From Streptomyces alboflavus (lineage in GTDB: Bacteria > Actinomycetota > Actinomycetes > Streptomycetales > Streptomycetaceae): DNA of 64,000 nt. The stretch's first letter is position 1; every line of letters starts with the position of its first letter. The stretch covers positions 108,203 to 172,202 of the forward strand of contig NZ_JNXT01000013.1 in the NCBI RefSeq assembly GCF_000716675.1, given 5' to 3'. The notes below the pieces were generated by a model. That model searched no databases. It was given only the letters and a program-made list of their open reading frames with translations, and was not told the DNA's origin. Below are positions 62,643-64,000 of this stretch, piece after piece. The translations under genes were made by a program, and so were the position numbers.

Positions 62643-63934
62643 GGGATCTCCAGGGTCAGGACGGTGGGGCCACCGGGCGGACTGGTGACGGTCAGTGTGC
62701 CATCGAGGACGGCGAGGCGGTCGGCGAGCCCGGTGAGGCCGGAGCCGCGGGCGGGGTCGGCGCCGCCGGTGCCGTCGTCGCGCACGGTCAAGCTGAGGGC
62801 GCCGCGGGCGTGGCGGGCGTGGACGGCGGCGCGGGTGGCGCCGCTGTGCCTGGCGACGTTGGTGAGGGCCTCGCGGACGGCGAAGTAGGCGGCGGACTCG
62901 ACGGGTTCGGGCAGCCGGGGCAGCGGCGTGCCGGTATCGGTACCCGTGTCCACGTCCACGGGGACGGGTGAGCGGTCGGCGGCGTCCTCGATCGCGGCGG
63001 GCAGGCCGTAGTCGGCGAGGACCTGCGGGTGGATGCCGCGGATGAGCTCGCGCAGCTCGGCGAGGACGGCGTCGGCCTCGCCGTGGGCGGTGGCGAGGGC
63101 GGCGGCGAGCGGGCTGTCCGGCTCGGCGTCGAGGCGGGCGAGGCCGAGGCTCATGCTGAGGGCGACCAGGCGCTGCTGCGCGCCGTCGTGCAGGTCCCGC
63201 TCCACGCGGCGGCGTTCGGCCTCGAAGGCGGTGACGAGGCGGGCCCGGGAGCGGGTCACCTCGGCGAGCAGGGCGTGCGTCTCGGCCTCGCGCGGGGCGA
63301 GCAGGAGCCGGGCGAGGGCGGCGCGGGCGGCGGCGTACGCGCCGAGGGGGTGCAGCAGGGCGACGAGCAGGACGAGGCCGAGCGCGGCGGTGCCGCAGGC
63401 CGCCGGATAGCTCTCGACCAGCCAGAGCTTGGCAGGTCGTACGCCGCCTCCGGCCGGGCCGCCCGCGAGGGCGAGGTGGGCGGGGGCTCCGGCGAGGAGC
63501 AGCGGAAGGGCGAGGGTGCAGGCGGCCACGACCAGGTCCAGGGGCCACAGGACGAACGCCATCAGGACGGCGTACGCGAGCTCGCGCCACGTCGCCTGTT
63601 CGCGGGCGCGCAGCCGGAGCCAGGCGGTGAGGCCCGGGGTGTCCGGGGCGCGGTGCGGGGTCGGCGCGGGCGCCGGGTCGACGAGGCGGAGCCTGCGGCG
63701 CTCCAGGGCGGCGACGGGGAGGCCCGCGAAGGCCAGGGCGGCGAGGAGGGGGAGGCCCACGAGGGTCACGCTCAGGACGGTCCCCACGGCCAGGGACGCC
63801 GTCAGTGTCACCAGTACGGGTACGCCGGTGAGCGCGCCGCCCACCACGTACGCGGCCGCTCTCCAGGGCGCGGTCCCCCACAGGTACCGTCGGCCGCCGC
63901 CCCGCAGGTCGGCCCACACACTCTCCCGTCGCAT
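62600..63934 (-). CDS. DesK-type sensor histidine kinase with sensor membrane domain
   Basis: 444 residues. Membrane sensor region with four helices (about 20-210) of the type seen in Streptomyces NarL-family kinases, then HisKA_3 box ERRRVERDLHDGAQQRLVALSMSLG, N-box FAVREALTNVARHS and G-boxes RDDGTGGADPARGSGLTGLADRL. ATG 63934 gives a complete N-terminus; an upstream in-frame start is possible. The last bases of the window up to 64000 are its promoter region. Confidence 0.92.
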   Translation of the reverse strand: MRRESVWADLRGGGRRYLWGTAPWRAAAYVVGGALTGVPVLVTLTASLAVGTVLSVTLVGLPLLAALAFAGLPVAALERRRLRLVDPAPAPTPHRAPDTPGLTAWLRLRAREQATWRELAYAVLMAFVLWPLDLVVAACTLALPLLLAGAPAHLALAGGPAGGGVRPAKLWLVESYPAACGTAALGLVLLVALLHPLGAYAAARAALARLLLAPREAETHALLAEVTRSRARLVTAFEAERRRVERDLHDGAQQRLVALSMSLGLARLDAEPDSPLAAALATAHGEADAVLAELRELIRGIHPQVLADYGLPAAIEDAADRSPVPVDVDTGTDTGTPLPRLPEPVESAAYFAVREALTNVARHSGATRAAVHARHARGALSLTVRDDGTGGADPARGSGLTGLADRLAVLDGTLTVTSPPGGPTVLTLEIPCTPRPPSGPAPVE

Positions 63935-64000
63935 GGCCGCACGGTACCGGCGCCCCGTTCGAATCCCCGCCGCTCCGCGGCGTATCCCCACCCACCCACC

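Overview
The window is chromosomal DNA of a Streptomyces (very high GC, strong third-position GC bias, GTG/TTG starts with GGAGG-type ribosome binding sites). From memory, the gene order desD - hexosaminidase - glmS - adpA - ornA - ceb genes - bglC - cdgA follows the Streptomyces coelicolor core chromosome; this was not checked against a database. Two TTA codons (in adpA and in a Prim-Pol gene) fit the bldA developmental switch.

Layout. 0-10 kb: end of the desferrioxamine synthetase gene desD, a GH20 N-acetylhexosaminidase with a DasR-like site, DUF4429 and small hypothetical genes, glmS, a universal stress protein, adpA and ornA, then tRNA-His. 10-19 kb: a cello-oligosaccharide module (cebR, cebEFG, bglC) with two CebR-type operators, then a two-domain chitinase. 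18.8-25.6 kb: an OmpR-type two-component pair, a secreted hypothetical protein, a spermidine-synthase-like protein, a TPR regulator preceded by a 10-bp repeat array, and a histidine phosphatase. 25.7-32.5 kb: a PAP2 membrane protein, then a tightly coupled three-gene operon (Fe-S RecB-type nuclease, unknown protein, SF1 helicase) behind a promoter resembling the RecA/LexA-independent DNA-damage promoter, then a small hypothetical gene, a TTA-containing Prim-Pol gene and tRNA-Lys. 32.7-38.4 kb: M6 metalloprotease, cdgA (PAS-GGDEF-EAL), LysR regulator and LLM oxidoreductase. 38.7-48.2 kb: a catabolic and uptake cluster (two Asp/Glu-racemase-superfamily proteins, 2-hydroxyacid dehydrogenase, amidase, DUF3830 protein, ehuBCDA-type ABC importer, IclR regulator). 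48.2-55.7 kb: a second identical tRNA-Lys, then a supplementary anthranilate set (type II thioesterase, class II DAHP synthase, trpE, trpG, MocR regulator, trpD). 55.8-64 kb: a GH114 lipoprotein, two NarL-type two-component systems and an MMPL exporter.

The best candidate for a little-described system is the operon at 26.70-30.88 kb. Its first protein carries the RecB-nuclease motifs plus four cysteines placed like the Fe-S cluster of Cas4/AddB/Dna2 nucleases, and its third protein is a UPF1/Dna2-like SF1 helicase. Together they look like a split Dna2 with an unknown middle subunit, probably induced by DNA damage from a leaderless transcript.

The second notable observation is a pair of identically built operators (two TGGTC cores exactly 24 bp apart) in both divergent promoter regions of the anthranilate set. 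They probably bind its MocR regulator and tie the set into one regulon. A family of GC-rich intergenic repeats recurs at gene 3' ends at four loci, and in two cases supplies the stop codon and last residues of the gene.
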